The notes under the pieces: generated by a model
Told to the model about the DNA's origin: nothing
Databases searched by the model: none
Seen by the model: only the letters and a program-made list of their open reading frames with translations
Assembly (NCBI GenBank): GCA_018814635.1
Contig: JAHIYV010000096.1
Coordinates: 1 to 7,890, forward strand
Source of the DNA: Patescibacteria group bacterium
GTDB lineage: Bacteria > Patescibacteriota > Minisyncoccia > Phycocordibacterales > JAGLOS01
Direction: 5' to 3'
Length of the DNA stretch: 7,890 nucleotides
Made by a program: the position numbers and the translations under genes
Part shown: piece after piece, positions 1 through 6,383 of the stretch
Numbering within the stretch: the first letter of the stretch is position 1
Layout: each line of letters starts with the position of its first letter

Positions 1-20
1 ATTTATTATATTATACTTAT

Positions 21-26
21 TATACT
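21..26 (+). promoter_or_regulatory. Probable -10 box of the rpmA promoter
   Basis: The hexamer TATACT matches the sigma-70 -10 consensus at five of six positions. Its usual start point, seven bases further on, would be at or next to the A of the rpmA ATG, so the mRNA may be leaderless. The -35 region would fall at the very edge of the window and cannot be judged. No Shine-Dalgarno sequence lies between this box and the ATG, which agrees with leaderless initiation. Confidence 0.45.
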
Positions 27-32
27 AAAAAT

Positions 33-305
33 ATGGCACATAAGAAAGCAGGCGGAACAGCAAAAAATTTAAGTGATTCAGGGCCACAATATCTTGGTGT
101 AAAATTATACGAAGGAGAAACTGCGAAAGCAGGTTCTGTAATTGTGCGTCAGCGAGGCACAAAAATCTTACCGGGAAAAAATGTAGGACTTGGAAAAGAT
201 CACACCTTGTTTGCTCTCAAAGAAGGAAAAATTGTTTTTGGACACAAACGCAAAATAAGTTTTAACGGAAAAACAGTCGTTAAAAAGACCGTGAGTGTAA
301 ATTAG
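33..305 (+). CDS. rpmA: 50S ribosomal protein bL27
   Basis: The 90-residue product is bL27, a large-subunit protein whose N-terminal tail reaches the peptidyl-transferase centre and helps place tRNA. The family signature is clear: it begins MAHKKAGG, residues 36-53 read [18 protein letters not shown], and [16 protein letters not shown] follows at 54-69. The length is usual for the family. The start is firm because the mature MAHKKAGG end is what reaches the active site; there is no N-terminal extension of the type that Firmicutes cleave off. In many bacteria rplU lies just upstream, but only 32 bases of upstream sequence are visible, so this cannot be checked. There is no Shine-Dalgarno sequence before the ATG. 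Transcription probably stops at the stem-loops just after the TAG stop codon. Confidence 0.97.
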   Translation: MAHKKAGGTAKNLSDSGPQYLGVKLYEGETAKAGSVIVRQRGTKILPGKNVGLGKDHTLFALKEGKIVFGHKRKISFNGKTVVKKTVSVN

Positions 306-308
306 GAA

Positions 309-345
309 TCCAAGAGCTTTTCTTGGACAAATAACTCTTGGACAA
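309..345 (+). terminator. Two mutually exclusive stem-loops after rpmA
   Basis: The arm TCCAAGA (309-315) can pair with TCTTGGA at 321-327 (7 bp, 5-nt loop). Extended by one base (309-316), it can instead pair with CTCTTGGA at 335-342 (8 bp). The second arm is duplicated because TCTTGGACAA occurs perfectly at both 321-330 and 336-345. The structure lies four bases after the rpmA stop and is followed by AATTTTA, so a weak intrinsic terminator or an mRNA 3'-end stabiliser is the simplest reading. Confidence 0.5.
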
Positions 346-354
346 TTTTAGATT

Positions 355-390
355 AGAAAGTACTCGCCATAAGTAAATGCTTTCTTTTTA
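355..390 (+). terminator. Rho-independent terminator downstream of rpmA
   Basis: AGAAAG (355-360) pairs with CTTTCT (380-385), and TACT (361-364) pairs with AGTA (372-375) inside it, with a small internal bulge. A run of T (385-389) follows directly. This is the best canonical terminator for rpmA in the window. Confidence 0.6.
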
Positions 391-442
391 TTATACTATT
401 TTCTAAAAACTACTTTAGCGTTTGGATTTTGTTACCAAAATA

Positions 443-522
443 GTATTTTGTCATCCCGTGCTTCGGGTCCAGAAATCGTGGTTATGCTCCTAGATTCCAT
501 TTTTCAACGGAATGACAAATAC
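443..522. repeat. Element A: ~80-bp palindromic repeat of the TCATYCCG...CGGAATGA type
   Basis: The ends are inverted copies: GTATTTTGTCATCCCG at 443-458 against CGGAATGACAAATAC at 508-522, with one bulged T and one mismatch. Inside are two smaller hairpins: CCCG/CGGG (455-458 with 464-467) and ATTCC/GGAAT (494-498 with 509-513). Double-hairpin repeats with TCATCCCG and CGGAATGACA ends are scattered through many unrelated bacterial genomes and are usually regarded as non-autonomous repeats. It lies between the converging rpmA and rplI genes, where it could also act as a two-way terminator. It has no coding capacity. Confidence 0.65.
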
Positions 523-577
523 GACAAAGAAAAAAATAAGTTAGTTTTTATAAAATGGTATGATGTCTAATAGATAT

Positions 578-1024
578 TTATTTTTCTCCTTCTATAATTA
601 TCTTAAGGGATATTTTTTTCTTTCCCACGAGAATTTCTACAGTATGCTCCCCTATTGTCTTTAAGGGCTCTATGAGTGTTATATAACTTGGATCTATGTC
701 TAGGTTTAAATTTGTCTTAATATGGGAAACTAAGCTATCTTGGTGTATTCCCGCAAACAAAACACCTTTATCATTAGCTTTTTCTTTTATTGTTATAGTT
801 GTATCTTTTAATTTTTCTAATTTTTCAATGAGTTCAGTTTCTACAATTTTGGTTTTTTCTTCGTTTAAAGAGCACGCGAGTGTAATACGCGCTTCGGCCT
901 CTTTTGTTGCTATTTCAGCTAATTTGTTGGGGATTAGATAATTTTGAGCATAGCCATTAGCAATACTCTTAATTTCAAACTTTTTACCAACCTTCGGAAC
1001 ATCTTTGAGTAATATTACTTTCAT
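578..1024 (-). CDS. rplI: 50S ribosomal protein bL9
   Basis: The 148-residue product is bL9, a two-domain large-subunit protein that binds 23S rRNA near the L1 stalk base and limits frameshifting. The N domain (1-50) carries the signature [15 protein letters not shown], then [13 protein letters not shown] at 24-36. A charged connecting helix covers about 38-72. The C domain follows, with [10 protein letters not shown] at 84-93 and the family's IGEHTVEI at 124-131. The length equals that of well-studied homologues. The ATG start is firm because the conserved MKVILL begins there. No Shine-Dalgarno sequence precedes it; the bases before the ATG read CCACTTAAATTT. It stands alone, 104 bp from the peptidase gene, with its own likely promoter. 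bL9 is reported missing from some CPR lineages, so its presence helps to narrow the host. Confidence 0.96.
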   Translation of the reverse strand: MKVILLKDVPKVGKKFEIKSIANGYAQNYLIPNKLAEIATKEAEARITLACSLNEEKTKIVETELIEKLEKLKDTTITIKEKANDKGVLFAGIHQDSLVSHIKTNLNLDIDPSYITLIEPLKTIGEHTVEILVGKKKISLKIIIEGEK

Positions 1025-1050
1025 AAATTTAAGTGGTTATAACACCAATA

Positions 1051-1079
1051 ATTATACAGGTAGTGTACCCCAAACTTAA
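1051..1079 (-). promoter_or_regulatory. Likely rplI promoter
   Basis: On the minus strand, TATAAT (1051-1056) is a perfect -10 box. A weak -35 box, TTAAGT (1074-1079), sits exactly 17 bp upstream. Transcription would start near 1044, giving a 5' leader of about 20 nt before the rplI ATG. The -10 box is convincing; the -35 box matches only three of six consensus bases. Confidence 0.5.
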
Positions 1080-1128
1080 CATGAAAGCAATCTTGAAGCG
1101 CCTTCAGTTTAAAAAATGAGATTATCCA

Positions 1129-2448
1129 TTACTCCACCACAGAAGGAGAGCTGGTTGCGCTAAAAAGAGTACTGGTGGCGGTGGCTTGCATTGCTTCTTG
1201 TAAAGATATTTTGCCTAGTAATATATCAACAGCTTTTTCTTTTTGGATATCATTGTCTGCTATTATTTCTTCAATGGTCATAGGAACTAATACATCAGGA
1301 TCTAATCCTTCTTCAGATATAGATATTCCGTTTGGTGTCAACCATCTTGCGATTGTGAGTTTGAGCGAAGATTCCTCATCTAAATTGATAAGCTCTTGAA
1401 CAGACCCCTTCCCAAAACTTTTAACTCCAACAAGTGTGGCGATATTATATTCAGATAAAGCTCCCGCTAAAATCTCTGAAGCAGATGCTGATCCTTGATT
1501 AATCAAAATCATCATCTCAAATTCTGTATTATCCAACATATGATACCCTAGTGTCCTATGCTCGTCTTCTTTTCTGTTTAGTCCATAACTTTCACGAACA
1601 ACTATTTTACCTTCGGGCAAAAAATAACTTGCAATATCTACAGCTGCTTGCATATATCCTCCGGGGTTATTGCGTAAGTCAAGGATGAGTTTATTTGAGC
1701 CAGATACTTTAAATTCTTCAATCGCTTGTTGAAATAATCTTGGTGAGGTTTCTGAAAAACTGTAAAGCTCAATTACAAAAATTCCGTCATCACGCAAAAC
1801 AATATCAATAATAGGCATTTCAATTACATCGCGTGTAATATTTTTTTCAAGTGGCTCTGTTGCCCCATCGCGGATTACTGTTAATTTAACTATCGTCCCC
1901 TTTTCTCCCCTAATCAGACTAACGGCTTCTGTGAGAGATAAGTCAAAAGTAGATATTTCGTCTATTTGTATTATTTTGTCGCCCGATTGCATTCCTGCTG
2001 CTTCTGCTGGTGTACCTTTCAAGGGCGCGATCACTGTTAGTAGCTTATCACGCATTCCAATTTCCATACCAACTCCTTCAAAATTACCGCTTACATCTTC
2101 TTTGAACATTTTTGCTTCCACGGGTGGAAAAAACACAGAATATGGATCATCAAGAGAACCTACCATACCTTTTATTGCGCCCCATATTTTTTCTTCATCA
2201 GAAGGCATTTTTGAAGTTACATATTTTTCGTTCACAGAATTCCATGCAGACCAAAATAATGACAAGTCCACATTTTCTGGTGGAGTGCTGTCTAAGGTAT
2301 CTGGCAAAAATAAAGCCAATGCATCTTTTGCAGATGCACTTAAAGTGGTCATATCATCTTTTCCAACAAAAAAACCAGTACCAAATGATATGATCAAAAA
2401 AAACAATGATACAACCAAAACAAATAAATTTTTTTTATTAAAAATCAT
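1129..2448 (-). CDS. S41-family C-terminal processing peptidase (CtpA/Tsp type) with PDZ domain
   Basis: The 439-residue product is a serine protease that cleaves proteins near their C-termini on the outer side of the membrane. Residues 7-28 form one hydrophobic segment after MIFNKKN, so it is either a signal peptide or an N-terminal anchor. A helical region (about 60-112) includes DDPYSVFFPP. The PDZ domain spans about 120-195, with EGVGMEIG and GTPAEAAGMQSGDKIIQID. The catalytic core follows, with LDLRNNPGG at 256-264. The likely catalytic Ser322 is in GSASASE, Lys347 in SFGKGSVQ, and Gln351 follows. The 25- and 29-residue spacings equal those of Tsp Ser452-Lys477-Gln481. The tail after about 414 is rich in Ala, Thr and Ser and probably disordered. 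The ATG starts about three bases after the predicted transcription start, so the mRNA is nearly leaderless. It is transcribed away from corA. Confidence 0.93.
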   Translation of the reverse strand: MIFNKKNLFVLVVSLFFLIISFGTGFFVGKDDMTTLSASAKDALALFLPDTLDSTPPENVDLSLFWSAWNSVNEKYVTSKMPSDEEKIWGAIKGMVGSLDDPYSVFFPPVEAKMFKEDVSGNFEGVGMEIGMRDKLLTVIAPLKGTPAEAAGMQSGDKIIQIDEISTFDLSLTEAVSLIRGEKGTIVKLTVIRDGATEPLEKNITRDVIEMPIIDIVLRDDGIFVIELYSFSETSPRLFQQAIEEFKVSGSNKLILDLRNNPGGYMQAAVDIASYFLPEGKIVVRESYGLNRKEDEHRTLGYHMLDNTEFEMMILINQGSASASEILAGALSEYNIATLVGVKSFGKGSVQELINLDEESSLKLTIARWLTPNGISISEEGLDPDVLVPMTIEEIIADNDIQKEKAVDILLGKISLQEAMQATATSTLFSATSSPSVVE

Positions 2449-2457
2449 AGTGTCGCT

Positions 2458-2486
2458 ATTATCGCAAACTATTTGCTTGCGGTCAA
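2458..2486 (-). promoter_or_regulatory. Promoter of the S41 peptidase gene
   Basis: The minus strand has TTGACC (-35, 2481-2486), then 17 bp, then GATAAT (-10, 2458-2463). Each box matches five of six consensus bases and the spacing is ideal. The predicted start near 2451 is three bases before the ATG at 2448. The -35 box shares two bases with that of the opposing corA promoter. Confidence 0.65.
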
Positions 2487-2505
2487 ATGGAGTAAAAGCT
2501 ATAAT
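2477..2505 (+). promoter_or_regulatory. Promoter of corA (and probably tyrS)
   Basis: TTGCGG (-35, 2477-2482), a 17-bp spacer and a perfect TATAAT (-10, 2500-2505) predict transcription from about 2512. This decides the corA start: an in-frame ATG at 2473 lies upstream of the promoter and cannot be on this transcript, whereas the ATG at 2536 gives a 24-nt leader. Confidence 0.65.
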
Positions 2506-2535
2506 AAAATAGTAACAAAAAAGTTATCAATTAAT

Positions 2536-3450
2536 ATGTTATCAACTTACAATTACAAAAACATTAAGTGGATTGATTTAGAGTCTCCAACAAAAGAGGA
2601 GATTCGTGATATTATGGAAGAATACCACATTCATCCACTTGTCGCGGAGGAATTACTTTCTCCGACTTTGCGTCCCAAAGTTGAATCGCATAGTAATTGT
2701 GTTTATCTTATTTTGCATTTTCCCGTGATTTATAATATGCATGGGAAAAGTGGGAGCCAAGAAATTGATTTTATTATAGGCAAAGACTTTCTTATTACCA
2801 CGCACTATGAAGTTATAGATCCCCTCCATGAATTTTCAAAAGTATTTGAAACAAATTCACTTTTGGATAAAAGTGATATTGAAATACATGCTGGTTATCT
2901 TTTCTTTTATGTTGCCAAAGAATTATATCGTTCTTTGTCCCGCGAACTTGATAGTATAAATAGAGAGCTTGAAGATATTGAAGAAAAAATTTTTGCAGGA
3001 GGAGAAGACAAGATGGTTAAAGTTTTATCGCGAGTTACCAGAGATCTTTTGAATGTAAGACAAGCAATTTATCCTCATAAAGACACACTGAATTCTTTTG
3101 AAGTAACTGGAACAACTTTTTTTGGCAATGATTTTAAATATCACCTACGAAGTATTGTTGGAGAATATTATAAAATATCTAATGTATTAGAAGGACACAA
3201 AGAAACTGTTCAAGAGTTAAGAATTACCAATGACTCTCTTCTAACCACAAAAACCAATAATATTATAAAAATTTTGACAATTATGGCTTTTACTACTTTC
3301 CCATTGTCACTTATCGCCAGTATTTTTGGTATGAATACTCAACATATGCCCCTTATAGGGGAACAGAATGATTTTTGGATTATTATTATATTTATGCTCG
3401 GAGCCACAGCAATGATGTTTATTTATTTTAAGTATAAAAAATGGATATAA
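2536..3450 (+). CDS. corA: CorA-family Mg2+ (or other divalent cation) channel
   Basis: The product from the chosen start is 304 residues, close to the usual 300-320. CorA forms a homopentameric inner-membrane channel that imports Mg2+ and in some members carries Co2+ or Zn2+. An N-terminal cytoplasmic alpha/beta domain (about 1-130) is followed by a long charged helical stalk (about 130-245), then TM1 (about 246-264). The diagnostic GMN at 265-267 comes next (FGMNTQHMPL), and TM2 is at about 281-299. The tail KYKKWI is basic, as in CorA proteins, where it sits on the cytoplasmic side. The frame is open 63 bases further upstream, but that ATG (2473) precedes the promoter, so 2536 is preferred. 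No Shine-Dalgarno sequence is visible. tyrS starts 35 bp after the stop, so the two are probably co-transcribed. The transported ion cannot be told from sequence. Confidence 0.94.
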   Translation: MLSTYNYKNIKWIDLESPTKEEIRDIMEEYHIHPLVAEELLSPTLRPKVESHSNCVYLILHFPVIYNMHGKSGSQEIDFIIGKDFLITTHYEVIDPLHEFSKVFETNSLLDKSDIEIHAGYLFFYVAKELYRSLSRELDSINRELEDIEEKIFAGGEDKMVKVLSRVTRDLLNVRQAIYPHKDTLNSFEVTGTTFFGNDFKYHLRSIVGEYYKISNVLEGHKETVQELRITNDSLLTTKTNNIIKILTIMAFTTFPLSLIASIFGMNTQHMPLIGEQNDFWIIIIFMLGATAMMFIYFKYKKWI

Positions 3451-3485
3451 AAAAGGCTTGTAATACTTTAAACTTAAAAAATAAT

Positions 3486-4667
3486 ATGAAAATTAACACA
3501 GATAAAGAAAAAATTGATGCTTTACTTACGCGAGGTGTGGATGAAGTTATAGACAAAAAAGATTTAGAGCAAAAACTTTTAAGTGGCAAGCAGTTAAAAA
3601 TAAAATTAGGTTCTGATCCTACAAGCCCCAATTTACATATTGGTCGTTCTATTCCCCTTTTGAAATTACGCGATTTTCAAGAGCTAGGACATAAAATTAT
3701 TTTTATTATTGGAGATTTTACAGGCACCATAGGAGACACTTCAGACAAAGATAGCGAGCGACCAATGTTAGACGAAAAAGTAATAAATGAAAATCTCAAA
3801 ACTTATATCAAACAAGCTGGAAAAATTATTGATATTGAAAAAAGCGAAATACGACATAATAGTGAGTGGTTAGACAAGTTAAAGTATAAAGAAATTTCTT
3901 ATCAAGCTAATCAATTTTCATTAAATGAATTTATTTCTCGTGAAAATATCAAAAAAAGACTTGATGCGGGTAAACGAGTTTCATTGCGCGAATTACTTTA
4001 CCCATTGATGCAAGGTTATGATTCTGTAGCAATAGAAGCAGATGTGGAGGTAGGTGGAACAGATCAAAGATTCAATATACTCTCTGGGCGTGCTCTGCAG
4101 CGCCACTATAAACAAGAGCCACAAAATATCATCACTAATCCGCTAATAGAAGGACTTGATGGTCGAAAAATGAGCTCTAGCTGGGGTAATACTGTTAATT
4201 TACTAGATACCCCAAACAATATGTACGGTAAAACAATGTCCCTAAACGATGATTTTATTATCAAATATTTTGTACTTTTAACGCGTGTCTCCCCTGCTTT
4301 AATTGAAACATATGAACAGGAAATAAAGAGTGGCGCAAACCCTCGTGACTATAAAATGAAATTAGCATATGAACTTGTGCAATTCTATCATTCACAAAAA
4401 GACGCCAAACAAGCTCAAAATTTTTTCATTCAAACTTTCAGTAGAAAAGAAATTCCAACCGATATTCCAGAAATTCAACCAACCACTTATAATGTAATGA
4501 CTGCCCTGCTTGAAAGCAAGTGTGTAAAAAGTAAAACAGAAGCCAGACGAGTAATTGAACAAAAAGGAGTTAAGTTAAACAGCAAACTTATTGAATCATC
4601 AGAGCAAAAAATTAAAAGTGGCGACATAATCCAAAAAGGAAAAAGAACCTTCATAAAAATACAGTAA
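3486..4667 (+). CDS. tyrS: Tyrosyl-tRNA synthetase
   Basis: This class Ic synthetase charges tRNA-Tyr with tyrosine using ATP. From the chosen ATG it has 393 residues. The HIGH-type motif is HIGR at 51-54, within GSDPTSPNLHIGRSIP. The tyrosine-pocket region is LYPLMQGYDS at 171-180, GGTDQRFN is at 190-197, and the KMSKS loop is KMSSS at 228-232. A C-terminal S4-like RNA-binding domain covers about 335-393, with KSKTEARRVIEQKGVKLN. The KMSSS loop and overall length suit the TyrZ-like branch (about 400 residues). An alternative ATG at 3441 would overlap corA by ten bases and add MDIKKACNTLNLKNN. The start at 3486, giving MKINTDKEKIDALLTRG, fits the family better. Neither start has a Shine-Dalgarno sequence. 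No terminator was found in the 73 bp before the convergent gene. Confidence 0.95.
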   Translation: MKINTDKEKIDALLTRGVDEVIDKKDLEQKLLSGKQLKIKLGSDPTSPNLHIGRSIPLLKLRDFQELGHKIIFIIGDFTGTIGDTSDKDSERPMLDEKVINENLKTYIKQAGKIIDIEKSEIRHNSEWLDKLKYKEISYQANQFSLNEFISRENIKKRLDAGKRVSLRELLYPLMQGYDSVAIEADVEVGGTDQRFNILSGRALQRHYKQEPQNIITNPLIEGLDGRKMSSSWGNTVNLLDTPNNMYGKTMSLNDDFIIKYFVLLTRVSPALIETYEQEIKSGANPRDYKMKLAYELVQFYHSQKDAKQAQNFFIQTFSRKEIPTDIPEIQPTTYNVMTALLESKCVKSKTEARRVIEQKGVKLNSKLIESSEQKIKSGDIIQKGKRTFIKIQ

Positions 4668-4740
4668 GCCTGGATTTATCTGATGCGTGTATAGGTTCAC
4701 AATGTTAGATTTATACCTTGCTCTGTTTTATGAACACAAA

Positions 4741-5391
4741 TTATTTTTCAATTTTACTGTATCCTGTTGCAGTAAAACGAGTCTTAAATCCTATTTTTTT
4801 ATAAAACTCATTTGGATAAGTTCCTTCTTCTGTTGCAAGACAGTGCTTTGTGTTGCCATTCTTTTTTGATTGTTTAACACAACATAATGTTGCAAGCTTG
4901 CCATACCCTTCTCCTCTTATTTCCTTTAATGAGCCGACATTTGAAATATAACCGATTTCGTTGTAATTTGTGAGTGTAGAAACCGCAACAGGCTTATTGT
5001 TTTTATGCGCGACAAAATATTCAAGCTTGTTTGTTTTATTGTGTTTATGCCAAACATTTTCTGTTACTTTTAAATAATCACCCAATTCACCATAGGAATT
5101 TTGTGGATCATTATTTTGAAAAGAATCGTCAAATATTTTTAAATATATTTTTAAATCATTCTCGTTTTTAACTTTTTTTATTTCATTAAAACAACTGCTG
5201 TCTATTTTTTTGTCTTGCCAAAACATCCACGAATCTTCATACTCTTTTTCATATCCTTTGCTCAACAAATAATCTACCATTGGTTTTAAATCTTTTCTGT
5301 TTTCAAAATAAAAAGTAGATTTCCTTTTTAATGATTTGAATAATTGTTCGATTTCAAAAAGTTCATTATCTAAAATCAATTTATTAATCAA
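4741..5391 (-). CDS. GNAT acetyltransferase, surviving 3' part of an interrupted gene
   Basis: This is the longest uninterrupted piece with a usable start, a TTG at 5391 (216 residues). GNAT proteins move the acetyl group of acetyl-CoA to an amine. The acetyl-CoA loop is visible as RGEGYGK (159-165), after the strand YISNVGSLKE. The C-terminal motif YPNEFYKKIGF (192-202) is typical of the family. Substrate is unknown. The TTG is probably not the true start. The frame stays open upstream to 5460 and reads protein-like sequence (LTELDFATISYC..DKTTFWNWALINK) before a TAA at 5467-5469. That stop lies inside a palindromic insertion. The missing N-terminus lies beyond the insertion; see the 4741-5730 entry. 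If the TTG is used, the product lacks about 44 residues and may not fold normally. It converges on tyrS. Confidence 0.7.
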   Translation of the reverse strand: MINKLILDNELFEIEQLFKSLKRKSTFYFENRKDLKPMVDYLLSKGYEKEYEDSWMFWQDKKIDSSCFNEIKKVKNENDLKIYLKIFDDSFQNNDPQNSYGELGDYLKVTENVWHKHNKTNKLEYFVAHKNNKPVAVSTLTNYNEIGYISNVGSLKEIRGEGYGKLATLCCVKQSKKNGNTKHCLATEEGTYPNEFYKKIGFKTRFTATGYSKIEK

Positions 5392-5456
5392 AGCCCAGTT
5401 CCAAAAAGTAGTCTTATCAATATCACAATAAGAAATAGTAGCAAAATCAAGTTCAG

Positions 5457-5666
5457 TAAGTCGCTGTTACAAAATAACTTGTTCAATTTTCGCTCAAATT
5501 TGTGTTAGATTTTTCTGATAAAAACTTGAAAAAGGTCGTTCCTCGAGGAGGAGTGGAGCGAAGCGGAATGACGGAAGAGGTGCGACCTTGTACCGTAAGT
5601 TTTTTCAGAAAAATATGACGCAAATTTGAGATGAAAATGGTCATGTTATTTTGTAACAGTGACTAA
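5457..5666. mobile_element. Element B: 204-bp fold-back (MITE-like) insertion with TAA target duplication
   Basis: The element proper is 5460-5663; TAA flanks it at 5457-5459 and 5664-5666. The terminal inverted repeats are GTCGCTGTTACAAAATAAC (5460-5478) and its inverted copy at 5645-5663, with one mismatch. Inverted similarity continues inward almost to the middle: CTCAAATTTG with CAAATTTGAG, TTTTTCTGA with TCAGAAAAA, and AAGGTCG with CGACCTT around 5532-5589. The element would therefore fold into one long hairpin or cruciform. The core (about 5534-5587) is much richer in G+C than the arms and contains CGGAATGAC, shared with element A. There is no open frame of note, so it must be non-autonomous. 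It interrupts the GNAT gene. Its transposase family is not identified. Confidence 0.8.
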
Positions 5667-5764
5667 CGTTGTTAAACATTATTCCTGCTTGAAGCTGTTG
5701 ATATTTTTGCAAAAATTTAAAATTGGACATATTTAAAATTTAAAATTAATTTTTAGATTTCTAG

Positions 5765-5836
5765 TGACCCCACGGGGAATTGAACCCCGGTTTCATCCGT
5801 GAGAGGGATGTGTCCTAGCCGCTAGACGATGGGGCC
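5765..5836 (-). tRNA. tRNA-Glu, anticodon CTC
   Basis: The minus strand folds into a full cloverleaf of 72 nt. The acceptor stem is GGCCCCA/TGGGGTC with one G-U pair, and the D arm is GTCTAGCGGCTAGGAC. The anticodon stem CATCC/GGATG holds the loop CTCTCAC, giving anticodon CTC, which reads GAG. The T stem is CGGGG/CCCCG with TTCAATT as its loop. The discriminator is A and the next bases are CTAG, so CCA is not encoded and must be added by tRNA nucleotidyltransferase. It lies just upstream of the broken GNAT gene. A possible -10 box, TACAAT (5850-5855), sits upstream. Confidence 0.95.
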
Positions 5837-5849
5837 TTGAAACATAATT

Positions 5850-5855
5850 ATTGTA
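5850..5855 (-). promoter_or_regulatory. Possible -10 box for tRNA-Glu
   Basis: TACAAT on the minus strand matches five of six consensus bases and lies 13 bp from the mature tRNA 5' end. The hexamer 17 bp further upstream (TTTTAT) is a poor -35 box, so this is a weak call. Confidence 0.3.
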
Positions 5856-5983
5856 ACATAACTTACTATAAGATAAAAAAGATTCAAACAAAATCCAGAT
5901 TTAATCTTGAAATATATACTACCGTGTCCTGCCCCTCCATCAAAAGTCAAATTTTTTGCCTGAATGAAATTTTTAAACAGGCT

Positions 5984-6260
5984 CTATGACACATACTCCC
6001 CTATTACGCTTGTTGTTGTGGTCGCTGTGTCACTTACAGGAATTCCTTTAATTTGGTCAATTATATTTACTACAAAATTAAATACGGTAGCAACAATATT
6101 TTTCAATATAGCAACTGTACCTTGAAATAAATCAGATTCAATAATTCTCGCAACATCAATATTAAAATAAGTAATAATTATTACCAAAACAACAAAAATT
6201 CCTATAAATTTGAAAAACCCTTTTTGATTAATCGCTTCTTTTTTTATTTTTTTTTTTCAT
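5984..6260 (-). CDS. Small single-pass membrane protein, apparent homopolymer frameshift at its start
   Basis: Not a named family. The clean frame from a TTG at 6187 gives 67 residues. The same frame continues upstream as protein-like sequence (EAINQKGFFKFIGIFVVL) to a TGA that overlaps an ATG at 6258-6260. That ATG is one base out of frame because it is followed by a run of 11 A. With 10 A the product would be 91 residues. It would have a Lys-rich N-terminus (MKKKIKKEAINQKG), a transmembrane helix at about 15-32 (FFKFIGIFVVLVIIITYF), a second hydrophobic stretch near 46-65, and a low-complexity tail SDTATTTTS. Small proteins of this build, with a Thr-rich tail, recur in Parcubacteria-like genomes, in my recollection. 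The extra A may be a sequencing indel, a mutation or slippage-prone DNA. No Shine-Dalgarno sequence is seen. It lies downstream of the PaaX/Cas2-like gene on the same strand. Confidence 0.5.
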
Positions 6261-6383
6261 ATTGCTTTTTACTTTTAACAAAAATTTAAATGCCAAGTTA
6301 CCAGCGATAGCGTGTAATGGCCTGGAAAGAAATAACCTACCGAATTTCATCCTATCTTTATGCCATATTTACTTTACTATTAT

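Larger units (their letters stand above)
4741..5730 (-). pseudogene. GNAT acetyltransferase gene split by element B
   Basis: Upstream of the insertion, on the same strand, an ATG at 5728-5730 opens a short frame of 22 codons (MSNFKFLQ...AGIMFNNV) up to 5665. Seven codons later it hits a TGA inside the insertion. Downstream of the insertion the GNAT frame resumes at once. If 5460-5663 and one copy of the flanking TAA repeat are removed, the junction reads AAC AAC GTT ACT GAA CTT and gives NNVTELDFAT. That single frame runs from the ATG at 5730 to the TAA at 4741-4743. The restored protein has 260 residues, with RGEGYG at 203-208. The insertion (207 bp with the repeat) is a multiple of three but carries stops, so it disrupts the gene. 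The frame repair is seen directly; the loss of function is inferred. Confidence 0.75.

Noticed and set aside
1089..1105. TGAAG/CTTCA hairpin between rplI and the peptidase gene
   Set aside because: The stem is five base pairs with no T-run on the minus strand, too weak to call a terminator for the peptidase gene.
1931..2512. 193-codon plus-strand frame opposite the peptidase gene
   Set aside because: It is antisense to the well-supported peptidase gene, with low-complexity Ser/Lys content and no recognisable motif.
2473..2535. Upstream in-frame ATG extension of corA (21 residues)
   Set aside because: The ATG overlaps the -35 box of a strong promoter ending at 2505, so it would not be on the mRNA; the extra residues do not look like CorA.
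3441..3485. Longer tyrS start overlapping corA by ten bases
   Set aside because: The added MDIKKACNTLNLKNN is not TyrRS-like, while the ATG at 3486 begins the expected MKINTDKEKIDALLTRG.
5392..5763. A riboswitch or structured leader upstream of the GNAT frame
   Set aside because: The strong structure is a simple end-to-end palindrome with terminal repeats and a target duplication, better explained as an inserted element.
6258..6349. Short minus-strand frame from an ATG at 6349 (MKFGRLFLSRPLHAIAG...) running into the A-run
   Set aside because: It is only about 35 codons, has no start signal and matches nothing I recognise; it could be a longer start of the small membrane protein, but nothing decides this.
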